64,000 bases of DNA from assembly GCA_029261715.1 (NCBI GenBank), contig JAJDAT010000016.1, positions 62,001 through 126,000 on the forward strand, written 5' to 3'. Positions 20,851-32,200 of the stretch are shown here, one piece after another (positions within the stretch are counted from its first letter, which is position 1; each line of letters begins with the position of its first letter). The notes under the pieces were generated by a model. It saw only the letters and a program-made list of their open reading frames with translations, was not told the origin of the DNA and ran no database searches. The position numbers were made by a program, and so were the translations under genes. The DNA is from Nitrospinia bacterium (lineage in GTDB: Bacteria; Nitrospinota; Nitrospinia; Nitrospinales; JAJDAT01).

Positions 20851-21048
20851 GTGAAAAAGGAGGGAATTATGATTTATCCTATGAGGGTTTACGATAAAAA
20901 CGGGAATTTGATAAAAGCAGTCCCTAGCGAAGTATTGAAAAAAAACTTTTGGGATAAATTTTGGGACAATGAAAACCTAAAAGCTTATAATAAGAAAGCA
21001 AATAGAACCAAAGTTAAGAAAACTAAACGATTAGGAATAGCCGCGTAA
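20851..21048 (+). CDS. Small basic hypothetical protein
   Basis: 65 aa; likely start MIYPMRV at 20869 after AAGGAGGG. Confidence 0.5.
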   Translation: MKKEGIMIYPMRVYDKNGNLIKAVPSEVLKKNFWDKFWDNENLKAYNKKANRTKVKKTKRLGIAA

Positions 21049-21115
21049 ATGTTTTTAACACGGCAGAAAAATAAATATAGACTTACCACCTGTTTGATTT
21101 GAAAGGAAATATAAG

Positions 21116-21817
21116 ATGACAACCTCTCCACGCTATGTGAGCATGGATGCCGTAGCCGCTGAACAACAAAGGTTTATGGTTCGCGTTTATAATTGGATGA
21201 CTGCTGGGCTTGGCATTACTGGCTTTATGGCATATTACATTGCTAATAGCCCAACGATGCTGAAGATTGTTTTTGGGAATCCAATAGTTCCCATCGTTCT
21301 CATAATCGCTCAAATTGGATTGGTCTTTTGGCTAGCGTCGCGGGTCATGAAGATGAGCGCGAGTCAAGCCACTGGCGTCTTTATGCTTTATGCTGGACTC
21401 ACCGGTATTACTCTTTCTTCTATTTTTATAGTCTATACTGCCGCTTCTATTACTTCGACATTCTTGATCACTGCCGGAACTTTTGGCGCAATGAGTCTAT
21501 ACGGCTATACCACTAAAAAAGATCTAACCTCTTGGGGTAGCTTCTTGTTTATGGGACTGATCGGCATAATCATTGCTTCGGTAGTCAATATGTTTATGGA
21601 AAGCGAAATGATGCATGCAATTATTAGCTATGCGGGGGTGCTTATCTTTGTGGGATTGACAGCCTATGATACGCAGAAGATAAAAGAAATGAATATCTTG
21701 GGAAATGAAGGAACCGATGAAGATACAAAAGAAGCCGTTCAAGGAGCTTTGACTTTGTATCTCGACTTCATCAATTTGTTCCTTATGCTCCTACGTTTAT
21801 TGGGAGACAGAGAATAG
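21116..21817 (+). CDS. Bax inhibitor-1/YccA family membrane protein
   Basis: YNWMTAGLGITGFMAYYIA..GLTGITLSSIF..GLTAYDTQKIKEM. Confidence 0.95.
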   Translation: MTTSPRYVSMDAVAAEQQRFMVRVYNWMTAGLGITGFMAYYIANSPTMLKIVFGNPIVPIVLIIAQIGLVFWLASRVMKMSASQATGVFMLYAGLTGITLSSIFIVYTAASITSTFLITAGTFGAMSLYGYTTKKDLTSWGSFLFMGLIGIIIASVVNMFMESEMMHAIISYAGVLIFVGLTAYDTQKIKEMNILGNEGTDEDTKEAVQGALTLYLDFINLFLMLLRLLGDRE

Positions 21818-21942
21818 TCATAAGGGGGGCTAGAAAAACTTAACGGCCCCTCCTTCCCGTCTCAAACAAAATAATCTGCCCCAAAGCCTTCAAAACCTCT
21901 CAGCTATTCGTAACTAAAAACCATTCATACAAACAGATTTAA

Positions 21943-22042
21943 GGGTATCTCTAATAATTCAATATTTTTACTTGCGGCAACTCGCAAGCCCTTATTTCAT
22001 AAGGACAACTCGTAGCCAAAAACAGTTTTTATAGGTTCCCTT
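21943..22042. repeat. Dispersed MITE-like repeat family B, copy B1
   Basis: ~100 bp related to 34048-34147; imperfect terminal inverted repeats; shared core TCTCTAATAATTCRATATTTTT..CAACTCGCAAG.. Confidence 0.75.
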
Positions 22043-22457
22043 AATTTCCAGAAAGATGTTCCGGAATAACTACTGCGCCAGAAAGATGTTCCGGAATAGA
22101 AGCGCCAGAAACATGTCCTGTCATAGTAGCCCCAGAAATATGATCTGTCGGCGTTCCCGAAATATGTTCCGTCACAGTGGCTCCGGAAATATGATCCGTC
22201 GAAGTTCCTGAAACATGTTCCGTAATAGTGGCTCCGGAAATATGATCCGTCGAAGTCTCTGAAGTATCTCCTGAAGGAGCAACTTTGCCGCTCATTCGGT
22301 TAGACTCTTGCCGCATTGAAGAATGACTTTTACCCGTGTCATTCGCATTACCCATTATCCCCGACACAATAAAAGTAGCGGGTACAACAAACGCGTTGCA
22401 ACCAGCTGCAAAAACAACAATTGATAAAAAAATAATTAATCTTTTTCGATTCAACAC
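22041..22457 (-). CDS. Lipoprotein with His-containing short tandem repeats
   Basis: Lipobox VVFAAGC; TDHISGATITEHVSGTSTDHISGATVTEHISGTPTDHISGATMTGHVSGASIPEHLSGAVVIPEHLSGN. Confidence 0.75.
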   Translation of the reverse strand: MLNRKRLIIFLSIVVFAAGCNAFVVPATFIVSGIMGNANDTGKSHSSMRQESNRMSGKVAPSGDTSETSTDHISGATITEHVSGTSTDHISGATVTEHISGTPTDHISGATMTGHVSGASIPEHLSGAVVIPEHLSGN

Positions 22458-22710
22458 GGCTTAGACTCCTAAATTAAAGAGATGTTTTTGCTTCAATAAA
22501 AATGAAACAAATAGGAACCCATATAAGGAAAGGTTTTGCGATTAGAGTTGGTTATAATTATTTTTACAAGTTTACCAACTCACCGCTATTATAATACTTT
22601 TCATTTTAAAGGATAGTTTCAATTTTCTTTCATTTCAAATAATCTGTTTTACTTTATATAGATAATTAATTAAAGAAACCACGGCCCTAAAAATAATTCC
22701 AGTAAAATCA

Positions 22711-23226
22711 ATGAGTAATATAAAAGACCAAATTTTTATTCGAGCCATTCACGAAGCAGGGCATGGAATACTGTGTCATTATTTAGGCGTGATTCCTCAA
22801 GAGTTAACCATCGCTGAAGAAAAAGACGGCGGATTTGGAGAATCCATTACTCCTCTCGATTATTTTACTTTTGAAAATGCCACTTTATCTATCGATCAAA
22901 AAACCAAAAGTATTGCTATGGTATATATTGCTGGCCGCGAAGCGATCTTAAAAATAAAACCAGACGCAATTGAATGCCAAAATTTTGATTATGATTATGC
23001 ACAAGCGAGGAACTGTCTGTCGGCTTTGGCGTCAAACGATGAAGAAATGAAAAGTTTACTACAAAGTCTCGAAAAAGAAGTAGGAGAGATCTTTGGCCAG
23101 GCGGATAGATGGCGTGGCGTTGAGAAATTGGCTGAAGAACTGATTGAGAAAAAAAATCTTCACTGGAAAGACGCTAAAGCGATTCTTCAGCAAATGTTAC
23201 TGAGGCCAAGATTCCGAATTTCCTAG
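22711..23226 (+). CDS. Small M41-like (FtsH-protease-like) HEXXH protein
   Basis: RAIHEAGHGILCHYLG motif; no AAA domain. Confidence 0.65.
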   Translation: MSNIKDQIFIRAIHEAGHGILCHYLGVIPQELTIAEEKDGGFGESITPLDYFTFENATLSIDQKTKSIAMVYIAGREAILKIKPDAIECQNFDYDYAQARNCLSALASNDEEMKSLLQSLEKEVGEIFGQADRWRGVEKLAEELIEKKNLHWKDAKAILQQMLLRPRFRIS

Positions 23227-23264
23227 CAAATCAAACAAAACTTAGCGGCGTCCAATCTTTCAAA

Positions 23265-25706
23265 ATGACAAATTCTTTAACAACTGATAATAAATTCAAA
23301 AATTATTTAGAAATCATCGGTTTACTCTCCTTCGTATTGCTATCAGCCTTTGTTGTTTTACGATTTGAGTATGAGAGCGGTAGTTTTTTATTTAGTTTTT
23401 TCAAATCTAAAATTTATTACGCCAACTACGATAAAATAATTTTTCCCGTTTACTTTTGGATATTGGCGGGTAGTTTTTTAATTTTCACAAATGTATTAAA
23501 TAAAAGTCCTTTTACCGCGAAGAAAGTTCTTCACTTTCTAAGCCGCGCGTTTTTCTTCCACCTGTATCTTATTTTACTGACCCACTCAGCCGAATTAACT
23601 CCCGGGTTTTCTTTAATACCAACCCATTTACCAACATTGCCCTATTCCGTATTTTATGCGAAGGGGTTTATCTACGCTTATTTTTTCGGATACTATTTAT
23701 ACGCAATTCATATAATCAAACAAAGAGATTTTTCTTACGAATGGTTTATCCCATTATCTTTTATAATTCCCTTTTTGTTTGGATATTCACCGATCACACA
23801 TTTAATTTGCGCCAGTAGCGCTTTCGCGATATTTACCCTTGCAAAAAAGTTTGAAGCTTATACATCCCCAAATTCCGATAGTAAAAACTACTCATTATAT
23901 ATTCTTTGCGGTTTGTTCTTTTTGGCCCTTGGGTTTAGATTGTGGTACGCCAGCTACCTAACTTGGATGGATGGAGTCGGGTTTAGCGCCGACGGTCCTT
24001 TTTATTTTCAAGCGGCACAAGACATAGCTAACAGCAATTTTTCAAACGTGGATTATTGGCACGCTCCAATCTATTCCCTTTATCTATCTTTTTTTATAAA
24101 ACTATTTGGAAATTCAGCCAGCTCTATCTTTTATTCACAGGCTGTAATTGGCGCCTTTTTGCCTATTCTAATAGTAAAAATAGTCGATAAGTTAAGCGAT
24201 AGTAAAACAGCTATTATTGTCGGTTTTTTAGTCGCTCTTTTCCCTCTATGCATTCATTACTCGGTCGTTCTCAATCGCGCTTCAGCGCAAATACTAGTTT
24301 TTGCCGTTCTCATTTATTTTTGCCTAACGTTAAAAGAAAAAAATGGGCCGGTTACCTGCTTCGCCTTTGGGGCATTATTAGGAACAGGATTCTATTTAGG
24401 ACAAGAGACTTTGCCGATTTTGATGTTTCTAGCGGGTTATGGATTATTTACAGTACTCAACAAAAAGAAATTCGGGCTTGAGTTTGCAAAGAGTGTGGGC
24501 TGGGCTATTTTAGGAGCGATCACTTCTTTTGCTCCACTTAATGGAATTTTTTATAGCTACTCAGAAAAACTATTGCCGCTTGGTAGAGACCCTTCTTATA
24601 TACAATTGCATGGAGAATTAACCGACAGTTGGACATATGGCGGGAGCCAATATTCTAACCAGCTCAATAACATGGGATTTAATCCCTTGTCAGCCCCTCT
24701 CACTAGCCTTGAGCAATTAGTGTCTGATCCTCTTAAAATCATTCCTCTCTATTGGGGAAGATTCTTGGACGAACTTTCTGGCTTTATATTCGATACAGGT
24801 TCAATCTTTATCGCTCCGATAAATCTGAACATTGAATCTTTTTATGGAGCGAATATTCAGTTCTACTTCTATCTTTTCATAGGTATTGGACTTGCGCGAT
24901 TTTTAACGTCTAACGTTATAAGCCGAATACAAAAAGGTTTAATTCTTCTCCCTATTATTTTACAAGCGGCAGTCATTTCTTCTTTCTTGTTTGGAACCTT
25001 GCGCTACCGCGCTCCCATCGCGCCGCTGTACTTAATACTTGCAGGTCTGGGAATTAGAAGTTTTATTTTTAACGATTTAATAAAAAGTGAACTAAAAAAT
25101 AGAATTTCCAATTCAATCAAGGTGAGCCTATTTTTTGGAGTCTACGCGTTTGGAATATTTTCGCTATTTTTAGCGGCTCTTAACTTTGAAAAAGATAAGA
25201 CAACAGCCTTAGAGTCCCATTATAAATTAGATCCCTGGATCAATCTGGTGGACAACCGTTTAAAAGCGGTAAATTTTGTAACTCTTAACGAAACGGTTTT
25301 GTCTTTTTACCAAAAAACTTCTGATGTTGAATCAATCAACAATCAGGTGTCTTTTAATATTTGCCGCTTTTTAATGGGAGGGGAGCAGCCTTACTATCGT
25401 TTATTATTGGATGGAGAGGTACAAGGAGCGCCTAAGAGAATTCCGTACGGATGCTCTGAAATTAAAGAACCGTTTAATCCATCTTATGAAATTGGCATAA
25501 TGAGTTTGTTTGTTTATTTTTCACCAAATGGGGAAACCCCAGCTCCTCAAAACGTGAGCCTTAAATTAAGCGACACCAACAAACCTCTTACCATTCCAAT
25601 AATTAAACTTCCGCAAAATCCTGAAGGCGATAAATATAAAGCGTTATTTGATAATTATTCTTGGGGATTCGTTAAAATTAGCGAGCCGATCATCCGACAG
25701 CAATAA
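23265..25706 (+). CDS. GT-C-like polytopic membrane glycosyltransferase
   Basis: SADGPFYFQAAQDIANSNFSNVDYWHAPIYSLYLSFFIKLFGNS plus many TM helices. Confidence 0.7.
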   Translation: MTNSLTTDNKFKNYLEIIGLLSFVLLSAFVVLRFEYESGSFLFSFFKSKIYYANYDKIIFPVYFWILAGSFLIFTNVLNKSPFTAKKVLHFLSRAFFFHLYLILLTHSAELTPGFSLIPTHLPTLPYSVFYAKGFIYAYFFGYYLYAIHIIKQRDFSYEWFIPLSFIIPFLFGYSPITHLICASSAFAIFTLAKKFEAYTSPNSDSKNYSLYILCGLFFLALGFRLWYASYLTWMDGVGFSADGPFYFQAAQDIANSNFSNVDYWHAPIYSLYLSFFIKLFGNSASSIFYSQAVIGAFLPILIVKIVDKLSDSKTAIIVGFLVALFPLCIHYSVVLNRASAQILVFAVLIYFCLTLKEKNGPVTCFAFGALLGTGFYLGQETLPILMFLAGYGLFTVLNKKKFGLEFAKSVGWAILGAITSFAPLNGIFYSYSEKLLPLGRDPSYIQLHGELTDSWTYGGSQYSNQLNNMGFNPLSAPLTSLEQLVSDPLKIIPLYWGRFLDELSGFIFDTGSIFIAPINLNIESFYGANIQFYFYLFIGIGLARFLTSNVISRIQKGLILLPIILQAAVISSFLFGTLRYRAPIAPLYLILAGLGIRSFIFNDLIKSELKNRISNSIKVSLFFGVYAFGIFSLFLAALNFEKDKTTALESHYKLDPWINLVDNRLKAVNFVTLNETVLSFYQKTSDVESINNQVSFNICRFLMGGEQPYYRLLLDGEVQGAPKRIPYGCSEIKEPFNPSYEIGIMSLFVYFSPNGETPAPQNVSLKLSDTNKPLTIPIIKLPQNPEGDKYKALFDNYSWGFVKISEPIIRQQ

Positions 25707-25731
25707 ATAGTTGATTCACTTTTTGCTAAAT

Positions 25732-27567
25732 CTAATTCAGCTTTGATTTAATTCGTTGAATACTAGACAAAGCCTGAGCGTTATTTGGCTGAATTTTGAG
25801 TATTTTTTCAAACGCTCGTAAAGCTTCTTCCTTTTTACCAGTTAAGAAACTGGCGCCACCTAGACCTAGCAGAATATCGATCTGATTCGGAACAATTAAG
25901 TGAGCTTTTTTATACTGAGTAAGCGAGTCATCAAACCGTTTAGAAAAAAATAACATTTGAGCGTAATTCACGTAGTTTCGAAAATTGTTTGGAGAAATTT
26001 CAATCGCCTTTTCAAAATACTTTTCAGCAAAATCAATCTGTTTCAAATTGAAATAAGCTTTCGCTAACAAAGAAAAAACAGCATCCGACTGAAACAATCC
26101 CTGCTTTAACGCCATCTGAACGAAATCAACTGAATTACTAAAGTCCCGCCGAACAAAATACAATCTGCCCAATTGCCAAGCGGCTTCAACTCTCACCGCC
26201 TCTTTTTCAGACGCTAATTTTAAAAATTTCTCAGCTTGATCAAATTTATTTTGATTTTTGCTCAATATCCCCTTGATTAAAAAATCGTATCCTAATTGAG
26301 AGAGTTTTGGATTAATTCTATCGTTAGCGCTATGAAGGGTATTTATCCATGTAGAATCTCTAAAGTTTGTAACCGCTGCATTAGGATTTTCAGTAGGAAT
26401 AAAACCTTTCTCAACAGCATTGTTAAAAGCCAAGGTCGCCGCCGCTAGGTGTCCCGCCGGGGTGAAATGAATCGCGTTAGGAAAATTAAGTGGCACGTAT
26501 GACAAGTTTTGAATTTCCATCAGGTCTTTTTTCAAATCCAGCCAAATCATATTTTCATGATCGCCAATGAGCATGGGTTTAAATTCTTTAAACCCTTTAT
26601 TCATTTTCAAAACTTCTTCGCGTGACGGAACTAAAAGAAATAGAAGTTTTGTGTCATATTCTTGTAGCAATGAATAAAATCGATCAATACCAATACTGTA
26701 TAAAACTGCGGGGATATGTTGTTTAGTTTTATCTTTTAGCTCCCAGTAATCTGTTTTCCAATTGATCGAGTCACCGTTCTTCAATTCCCAACTATCAAAA
26801 GATTTTTTTAGATTATTCTTTGACAATTCTTCAACAGGCGAAACCAAACCGCTTCTTAAACGGCCTTCAAAAAATCGAACCGCATGAGATTTAGAAAAAG
26901 CAAAATCATAAAAAGGAATACTTTGAATCAATTTTAAAATAGTAACCGCAGCTTGATTTAAATGGTGCTCAAACTCTAATCCTCTTATTTCAATCTCGAC
27001 TCGATTATCGCCTAACCTCTGAAACTTAATTTTATCGGCTTCAAACTCAGATAGATCTATAGTAGATAACTCCCCTCGATGAAAATAGACCACCACTAAA
27101 TCTGGCTTGTATTTATAACCTTCATTTTTAAAGTAAGTGAAATACTCGGCTAGTTCTCACAGGTTTTTTCCGGCGTTGATAACTTCAACTTTTTTGCCGG
27201 ACAACTTTTCGTTCGCTAACCGATTCAAATGAAACGCAAAGGTCTCATCATTATTAACGCCCGACGCGGCAAAGATTGAACCTCCAATGCACAATATGCG
27301 AAAAACATCCGATTCTTTTTTATATGAAATATCTTTAAAGTTTCTTAATCCTTTAGCGTCGGTTTTTATTTGATGAGAAAATTCATGGAACAAAATGTCT
27401 CTTTGAATTTCAGATCTAAAAGCTGTTGATACTCCAAACTTTGACGTTGTGTAGTTGTCAAAAGTCGCTTGCGGATTGTATATACGTAAAACTATTTCAA
27501 AACAACAGAAGACGCCGATTAAAATTAGAGCAAAGAAAAAAAATTTGGAAAGAACTCTTTTAGGCAT
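25732..27567 (-). pseudogene. SGNH-hydrolase/TPR protein interrupted by a single in-frame TGA
   Basis: ORFs 27157-27567 and 25732-27096 lie in the same frame: ..VINAGKNL*ELAEYFTYFKNEGYKYKPDLVVVYF..; paralog 35941 reads NASAPGWGPVEYYLYMKNEGYKYSPDLIII. Confidence 0.85.
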
Positions 27568-27726
27568 CTTGATTATGAGTCGATTTACTATCTTTTTGAA
27601 TTGGAAAAATAAACAGACGGGCTAACTAAATCACGCTTGCAGGTCTCCTTGCTAAAAGTCTTTAATAATAACTTTATATTGAGGAAGTTGCTATAATGGT
27701 TTTTTTACGAATCAATAAAAAATTAG

Positions 27727-28950
27727 ATGCTTTTCTTCATATCATTTCTGATCGTCTCAATACTGCTCTTCTCCGCTCTTAAACTAAGAAAAACTGATAG
27801 CCAGTCGCCTAACCTGGCTTCCAATTCTCTGCTTATTTTAAGCTCCCTAATCTTTAGCCTTATCTTAGCTGAAGGATTACTTGGCTTGGTTGTCGGCAAA
27901 ACCTCAAACCCTGACCATCCCACTACTCCACCCTATTTTACGCAATATCAACCATCTACTTTTTTCATGATAGAAAATAGTATTCTATATACGGCTTTAC
28001 CTAAAAAATCTTATCGTACTTTTGGATTGCCTTACGATACTAATTGGATGGGGTTCAGAGAAAAAGAATTCGAAGCAAAAAAACCTAAAGACGTCTTTCG
28101 TGTTTTAGTTTTTGGCGATAGCGTTACGTTTGGCGCGGCAGTAGCCACCCAACAGCGTTATACGTTTATTCTTGAAAAATTACTGAATATTCATTTAACC
28201 AAAACCAACTATACCGCCATCAAAGAAGTAGAAGTATTGAACTTTGGGATACCCGGTTACGCAACAGACCAAATACACGATTTGATTAAAGGGCAATTGG
28301 AATTACTAGAGTGCGACTTAGTTCTTGTCGGTTTTTTTCACAACGATTTAACGATAACGACGCAAGCAACTTTAAAATCCTATGCGATGCAGGATTCAAA
28401 AAACAAAAGCCAAATTTTTGTAAAAATTCCCCCTTTGTCCAACCCAAAACGCAATCTAAAAACTATCCCAAAATCGATGCCGGTAGAATTTGTAAAGGCT
28501 TCTTCTGGATATGAAAAGTTCAACCTATATAAGTTTTTAAAAAATCGAACCAACCTTTTTCTATCTGAAAAGAATACAACTTCAAAGCTATGGGACTACG
28601 TCGTCAACGAATTTGTAGAAATACAAACTATTACAAAAAACCACAAACTACCCAATCCCTATATTGTGTTGCTTCCTTCTGGTCATGTTGATCCCGATAA
28701 AAATGATTTTGGAAGTCCTAGTGGAGAACTGGCGGAAAGAATTCAAACTTTGACAATTGCGGAGAAAAAGCTTCAAGAAAAAAGTATACAAACAATCAAT
28801 CCCATGCCGCTTTTTAAAGACCACAGCTTTATGTCCATGGCCGTTTCAGAATGGGACACTCACCCCAATTACTTAGCCCACTACCTATACGCTCAAGCAA
28901 TTTTTGACCATCTCATAAAAGACAACTTCCCTAAAGCCTTCCAAAAATAG
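27727..28950 (+). CDS. SGNH/GDSL-hydrolase-like protein
   Basis: N-terminal TMs; FRVLVFGDSVTFGAAV; C-terminal WDTHPNYLAHYLYAQAI. Confidence 0.75.
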   Translation: MLFFISFLIVSILLFSALKLRKTDSQSPNLASNSLLILSSLIFSLILAEGLLGLVVGKTSNPDHPTTPPYFTQYQPSTFFMIENSILYTALPKKSYRTFGLPYDTNWMGFREKEFEAKKPKDVFRVLVFGDSVTFGAAVATQQRYTFILEKLLNIHLTKTNYTAIKEVEVLNFGIPGYATDQIHDLIKGQLELLECDLVLVGFFHNDLTITTQATLKSYAMQDSKNKSQIFVKIPPLSNPKRNLKTIPKSMPVEFVKASSGYEKFNLYKFLKNRTNLFLSEKNTTSKLWDYVVNEFVEIQTITKNHKLPNPYIVLLPSGHVDPDKNDFGSPSGELAERIQTLTIAEKKLQEKSIQTINPMPLFKDHSFMSMAVSEWDTHPNYLAHYLYAQAIFDHLIKDNFPKAFQK

Positions 28951-28981
28951 TCTTTAAACTTTCCGCTAAATTAAATATTTA

Positions 28982-29115
28982 AGGTAGTAATTTTATTGAA
29001 TCGAGGCGAGATTCTTTGTCACTCCGCTGGAGTTCCGCAGAATGACATGCGGAGGGATCTGATTTAAAATTTGGTTACGTTAATTCACGACACTCTGATA
29101 AACCAACGGTTCAGT
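28982..29115 (+). repeat. Dispersed repeat family R, copy R2 (upstream of SIR2-STAND gene)
   Basis: aggtagtaattttattgaatcgaggcgagattctttgtcactccgctggagttccgcagaatgaca..; first ~66 bp differ from R3 at ~2 positions. Confidence 0.9.
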
Positions 29116-29286
29116 TAATGCATAAGGTAAATCTTCATTTTAACTTATCGCAAGAAAAAACTTAATTTCTTAGCGATGAAGTTGCATTATATGATTTTTT
29201 GAAATCAAAAAAATTTTCTTTCATGGAAAATTAAAATGAATTATTATGACCATCTAATCTAATCAGAGTATTGCGAATAAAAACTG

Positions 29287-32200
29287 ATGTCGACAATCCC
29301 ACAAGAAATCATCGAACAATTGCAAGCGGGTAATCTAATTCCCTTTGTAGGCGCAGGAGTTTCCAGAGCAGTAACCGATAAAGATGATAAGCCTCTATTT
29401 CCCAGTTGGCACGAGCTTTTAAAAGACACCTGTGAAGAATTAAAGGGCGAATACTCCAATTATTACAAATTAGTGGAAGGTTATTTAGGACTTCCCCAAC
29501 CAAATTATTTAATGGCCGCCGAACACGCCAGAAAAGGGATGAAAGATAATCAATGGTATCAATACCTCAAGAAAAAACTCGACTTAGATGAAGACCAAGC
29601 AGATCCAAAAAGCTTAGCATTGGCAAAAAGCATCTGGGAATTAGGCTCTAAATTAATTATTACAACCAATTACGATTCTGTACTTCAATGGACCTGTCCG
29701 GAACCTAAAAAGTTTGGCATTTTAACGAACGAAGCCGCTGTTGAACATGGGGAAATACTTAAACGTGAAATCACTAAACCAGCCGCATGGCACTTACATG
29801 GAGTAATAAGGAATAAAGGAGATTTAATCATCACTACGGATGGGTATGACTGTCTATATCCAGACCCAGAAAACTCAAAAATAATTTATGAGTCAGCTCT
29901 CAAAACCTTAGAAACCTTGATGGTGTCTCATACCTTCTTATTTATTGGATTCAGCTTAGACGATCCATTTATTAAAGCTCGATTAAAATCTATTAGCGAA
30001 ACGTATAAAGGCGCAATAAACCATTTTGCTTTGGTTCATGAAGACGATAAAGAAAAATTTCACGCCAATGATTTACCCGTCAAACCAATTTTCTATGAGG
30101 ATTACGGACAGCCCTTAATCGAAAAAATTCAGGAATTAACAAAGCACTCTTCTTCGCAAACTTCAGAAACGCTTTCAGAAAAAACTGAAGATCTAGAAGA
30201 GGAAGATTTCAAGCCTCCACCAACCGATTCGCCAGGCGCGTTATATAGCTTATCCAATACTAGTTCCTACATACCCTTTCGAGCAAAAAAAGCAGCAGTA
30301 ATAGGTCGAGAGGGGATATTAGAAAATATTCGGTATCAATTAACAGAAGGTAAAAAAACCCCCGTAGGGAATACCGCCGCTCTATATGGAATTGGCGGGC
30401 TAGGCAAAACACAACTAGCAGTCGAATACGCCCATAAATATAGAGATAGCTATCCAAATGGCATTATTTGGCTCACTGCCGATCAGGATCTAGACCCGCA
30501 ATTGATTCAAATCGCCGAGAAGGCAAAATGGATCAGCCCAGAATCTGAACATAATTTAAAACTCGACGTTGCAAAACAACGATTGCGCAGTTATTCAAAT
30601 TGCTTGATTGTTTTCGATAATGTAGAGAATCCCCAAGATATAGATGGTTATCTCCCAGATCTAACGGCCGAGCCTCATATTTTGGTAACTAGCCATAAGC
30701 AGTTACTTGGATTTGAAGAAGTTCCTTTAAATATCCTCAATGATCAATATTCACTTAAACTTCTGTTTTCGGAAGCGGGGAGACACCCCGAAGCCGGAAA
30801 AGAGCGGGACTCCGCTAAAAATATTGCGGACCTACTTGATGGTTTACCATTGGCGTTAGAACTAGCAGGGGCCTACCTAAATTATCATAAATCCGTCACC
30901 TGGGAAAAATACCAAACTCTACTCGAAAAAAACTTAAAACAAGCGCTACCAAAAGAACATTTTAGTTTCACTAAACATTCTGAAGACTTATTTTCAACCC
31001 TCAAAATAACAGAAAACGAAATCAGCGTAGAACCTCTGCTCGGACCAACACTTGATTTGCTCACATGGAGCGGCTCTTCATTCATGGGAATATCTCTCAT
31101 GTGTTCCTTACTAGGTTTAGAAGATGCATCCGAACTAACAGGAGCGCTTTCGCTGGGGGTCAGTCTTAAATTATTGGGAAAACATCCTAATGAAGATAGA
31201 TATGCCCTGCATCGTTTGGTTAGACAAGTGCGACAAGAGGAACACCCCTTAGAAGAAAAATCAGAGTGGGCAGAAACTCTCTGCCAGCGTGTTGGGGATT
31301 GGTTTGAAGAAAAAAGAAAAGAATTTAACGATTTAGCGCAATTTGAAGCCGAGTTCGATCATCTCAAGGACTGGGGGAAAAATGCAGAAAAACTTGGATC
31401 GGACAGCGAAGCTCGATTAATCTGGCTTTACGCCTATCCTCCCTATCACAGAGGCCATTACCAAAAAGCTGAAGAACTAGTTCAAAACGCTCATGAGCGT
31501 TTTCAAAAAAATGCTGATCAAGATCTATTACTTGAAGCCAACCTGTTAGCTGATTTAGGAGAAACCTCCAGATTATTGGGGAATTTCAAATTATCAATGG
31601 ATTACCATAAAAATGCCTTAAAGATTAGACAATTAGAACTAGGTGAAGAACATACCGATACGATATCCTCCTATACTTCAGTAGGTAATTCGTTCGGAGA
31701 ATTGGGTCAATATAAAAAAGAACTAATATATTGTCAAAAAGCCTTGGATCTTTTTAGGAAAACATTAGGAAACCGAAATATTCATACAGCAAAAGCACTG
31801 GATCAGGTCGGATCAGCTCTTGGTAAATTAGGTAGACATGAAGAGCAGTTAAAATTTCTCCAAGAAGGCTTCGAAATTTGTAAGGAACATTACGGCGAAC
31901 AACACCCTGATACAGCCGGTTCCTTAAATAATATTGGAGGAGCACTCAACAACTTAGGCAAACACAATGAAGGATTAAAGCTCCATCAAAAAGCCCTGAA
32001 AATTAGTCAAGAACAACTCGGCGAACAACATCCTAATACAGCCGCTTGCTTAAATAATGTTGGATACGCACTCGGCGAATTAGGAAAACATGAAGAACAA
32101 TTAGAGCTCTATCAAAAAGCCCTGAAAAATAGTCAAAAACAACTCGGTGAACAACATCCCGTTACAGCCCTATCCTTAAATAATGTTGGATACGCACTCG

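Noticed and set aside
21083-21313. Minus-strand ORF overlapping the BI-1 gene
   Set aside because: Conflicts with a confident conserved membrane protein.
21824-21860. Hairpin AAGGGGGGC..GGCCCCTCC after the BI-1 gene as terminator
   Set aside because: Stem imperfect and no T-tract; not strong enough to list as a feature.
10611-27159. UGA-as-Trp recoding, because two broken genes carry TGA where Trp is expected
   Set aside because: TGA is the normal terminator of several intact genes here (hsdS, hsdR, umuC), and HigA also has a TAA; point nonsense mutations explain it better.
27723-27923. ORF 27723-27923 (-)
   Set aside because: Overlaps the TM-encoding start of the SGNH gene on the + strand; shadow ORF.
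30885-31100. Antisense ORFs in the SIR2-STAND gene as possible antitoxin/regulator
   Set aside because: No start context, no homology-like motifs; expected by chance in a low-GC gene.
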